A stretch of DNA of 6,734 bases. It comes from an uncultured Porphyromonadaceae bacterium (GTDB taxonomy: Bacteria > Bacteroidota > Bacteroidia > Bacteroidales > Muribaculaceae). The translations under genes were made by a program, and so were the position numbers. The notes beneath the pieces were generated by a model. The model ran no database searches and was not told the DNA's origin. It saw only the letters and a program-made list of their open reading frames with translations. This document shows, in pieces, positions 5,854 through 6,734 of the stretch. The stretch is taken from assembly GCA_902494595.1 (NCBI GenBank), contig CABUTY010000072.1:1-6734 (forward strand). Reading direction: 5' to 3'. Position 1 is the stretch's first letter. Each line of letters begins with the position of its first letter.

Positions 5854-6734
5854 TTAACGTTCAGCAGTGCTTTCGTCCACTATAGAGAAAGAGACAGGGG
5901 TACCGTCGGCGGCATTCTGCGCCACCCATACGTTGAATTCTCCCGGCTCCACTATTTCATTGGCGTCGGCGTCATGGAAAGCGAGAGCGTGCGCCGGCAA
6001 GCGGAATGTCACGGTCCTTGTCTCGCCGGGCTGCAGCTCCACCTTCTCGAAGTCCTTCAGTTCCCTGACAGGTCGTACCAGCGAGCCCACGAGGTCGCGG
6101 ACATACAGCTGAGCCACAGTCTTGCCGGCCACGCTACCCGTGTTTGTGATGTCGCAGCTGACCATGATTTCGCCCGAAGGGGATATCTGTGTCCGTGACA
6201 GTCTCGGCTCCGAATAGCTGAAGTCGGTATAGCTGAGTCCATAGCCGAAGGGGAAGAGAGGCCCGTCGCCGGCATCAAGATAAAAGGAGGTGCATCCCGT
6301 GGAAGTCTGTCCCGCCTCAAGCGGTATATCGTCGATAAGAGTCATCTCCTCGGCAGGCCGTCCTGTGTTTTTATGATTGTAGTAGAGAGGGAGCTGTCCC
6401 GCCATTTTAGGGAAAGAGACAGGCAGATGCCCAGATGGATTCACCTTTCCTGCCATTATATTTGCAATTGCGGGGCCACCCATAGTGCCGGGATGGAAAT
6501 TGAAGAGGAGGGCATCCACATTCGCCGCCACATTGCCGAGGGTTAGAGGACGGCCGGCCATGATTACGCACACCACCGGCAGCCCAGCCTGGCGAAGGGC
6601 CTTCAGATACTCTTCCTGAGCCCCCGGCAGGGAAATGTCGGCGCGACAGTGCGCCTCTCCCGAGAGCACGGCCTCCTCGCCACCGGCGAAGACCACCACA
6701 TCACATTCCGCGGCCTTGCGGCAGGCCTCTGCGA
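5854..6734 (-). CDS. GH3 beta-glucosidase (BglX-like), C-terminal 292 residues (5' end outside window)
   Basis: Exo-acting glucosidase that would release glucose from beta-gluco-oligosaccharides made by the endo-enzymes. The frame is open to the right edge, and residues before the GTG at 6699 (CDVVVFAGGEEAVLSGEAH...) still match GH3, so that GTG is not the true start. The fragment contains the end of the alpha/beta-sandwich domain: GEAHCRADISLPG, AGRPLTL, then PGTMGGPAIANI, NPSGHLPVSFP and YYNHKNTGRP. After PLFPFGYGLSYT it has the Fn3-like domain over about fragment residues 170-280 (NTGSVAGKTVAQLYV, RELKDFEKV, LQPGET). The N-terminal barrel with the nucleophile Asp lies outside the window. 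It ends in DESTAER with no sorting tail, which suggests a periplasmic enzyme. Cys replaces the Ser I would expect in GEAHSR, a small change of unknown effect. Linkage specificity of GH3 cannot be read from this part. Confidence 0.93.
   Translation of the reverse strand, partial: AEACRKAAECDVVVFAGGEEAVLSGEAHCRADISLPGAQEEYLKALRQAGLPVVCVIMAGRPLTLGNVAANVDALLFNFHPGTMGGPAIANIMAGKVNPSGHLPVSFPKMAGQLPLYYNHKNTGRPAEEMTLIDDIPLEAGQTSTGCTSFYLDAGDGPLFPFGYGLSYTDFSYSEPRLSRTQISPSGEIMVSCDITNTGSVAGKTVAQLYVRDLVGSLVRPVRELKDFEKVELQPGETRTVTFRLPAHALAFHDADANEIVEPGEFNVWVAQNAADGTPVSFSIVDESTAER

Noticed and set aside
5848..6198. Plus-strand open frames opposite the end of the GH3 gene
   Set aside because: They are antisense to the conserved Fn3-like domain of GH3 and show no features of their own.
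6697..6699. GTG as possible start of the GH3 gene
   Set aside because: The frame continues upstream to the window edge with GH3-like residues, and starting here would lose the catalytic barrel.

Overview
The window is a tightly packed, single-direction gene cluster. Every convincing gene lies on the minus strand, so transcription runs from the right edge to the left. The order is a beta-glucosidase of GH3 type (5' end outside the window), an endo-beta-1,3-glucanase of GH128 / Asl1-like type, a 988-residue non-enzymatic multi-domain protein built of discoidin-like and Ig-like modules, and a GH81-type endo-beta-1,3-glucanase (3' end outside the window). Gaps are 12, 2 and 87 bases, which suggests one operon. 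No RNA gene, CRISPR array, insertion sequence or origin was seen, and no stretch over 300 bases lacks a gene.

The organism is most likely a member of the Bacteroidota, probably a gut-type Bacteroidales such as Muribaculaceae or Prevotellaceae. Three observations support this: short C-terminal tails that look like type IX secretion (Por-secretion) sorting domains on two proteins; A/T-rich start regions with no Shine-Dalgarno sequence; and the polysaccharide-utilization style of clustering several glycosidases with a glycan-binding-like protein. The family-level assignment is inference.

The genes fit one pathway. Two endo-acting families that are both known for beta-1,3-glucan (laminarin, curdlan, fungal or yeast wall glucan) flank a large secreted protein that may hold the substrate. 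The GH3 enzyme would finish oligosaccharides to glucose. GH128 and the discoidin protein end in sorting-like tails and are probably exposed on or released from the cell, whereas GH3 ends right after its Fn3-like domain and is probably periplasmic. No SusC/SusD pair, regulator or transporter is visible, so they would have to lie outside the window.

The least explained part is the 988-residue protein. It repeats a discoidin-like plus Ig-like unit, with four discoidin-like copies sharing a W-D/E strand motif, has no recognisable catalytic domain, and has an ambiguous signal sequence that could be read as lipoprotein or ordinary Sec type. A bulged hairpin in the 87-base gap before the GH81 gene is the only non-coding structure noted.
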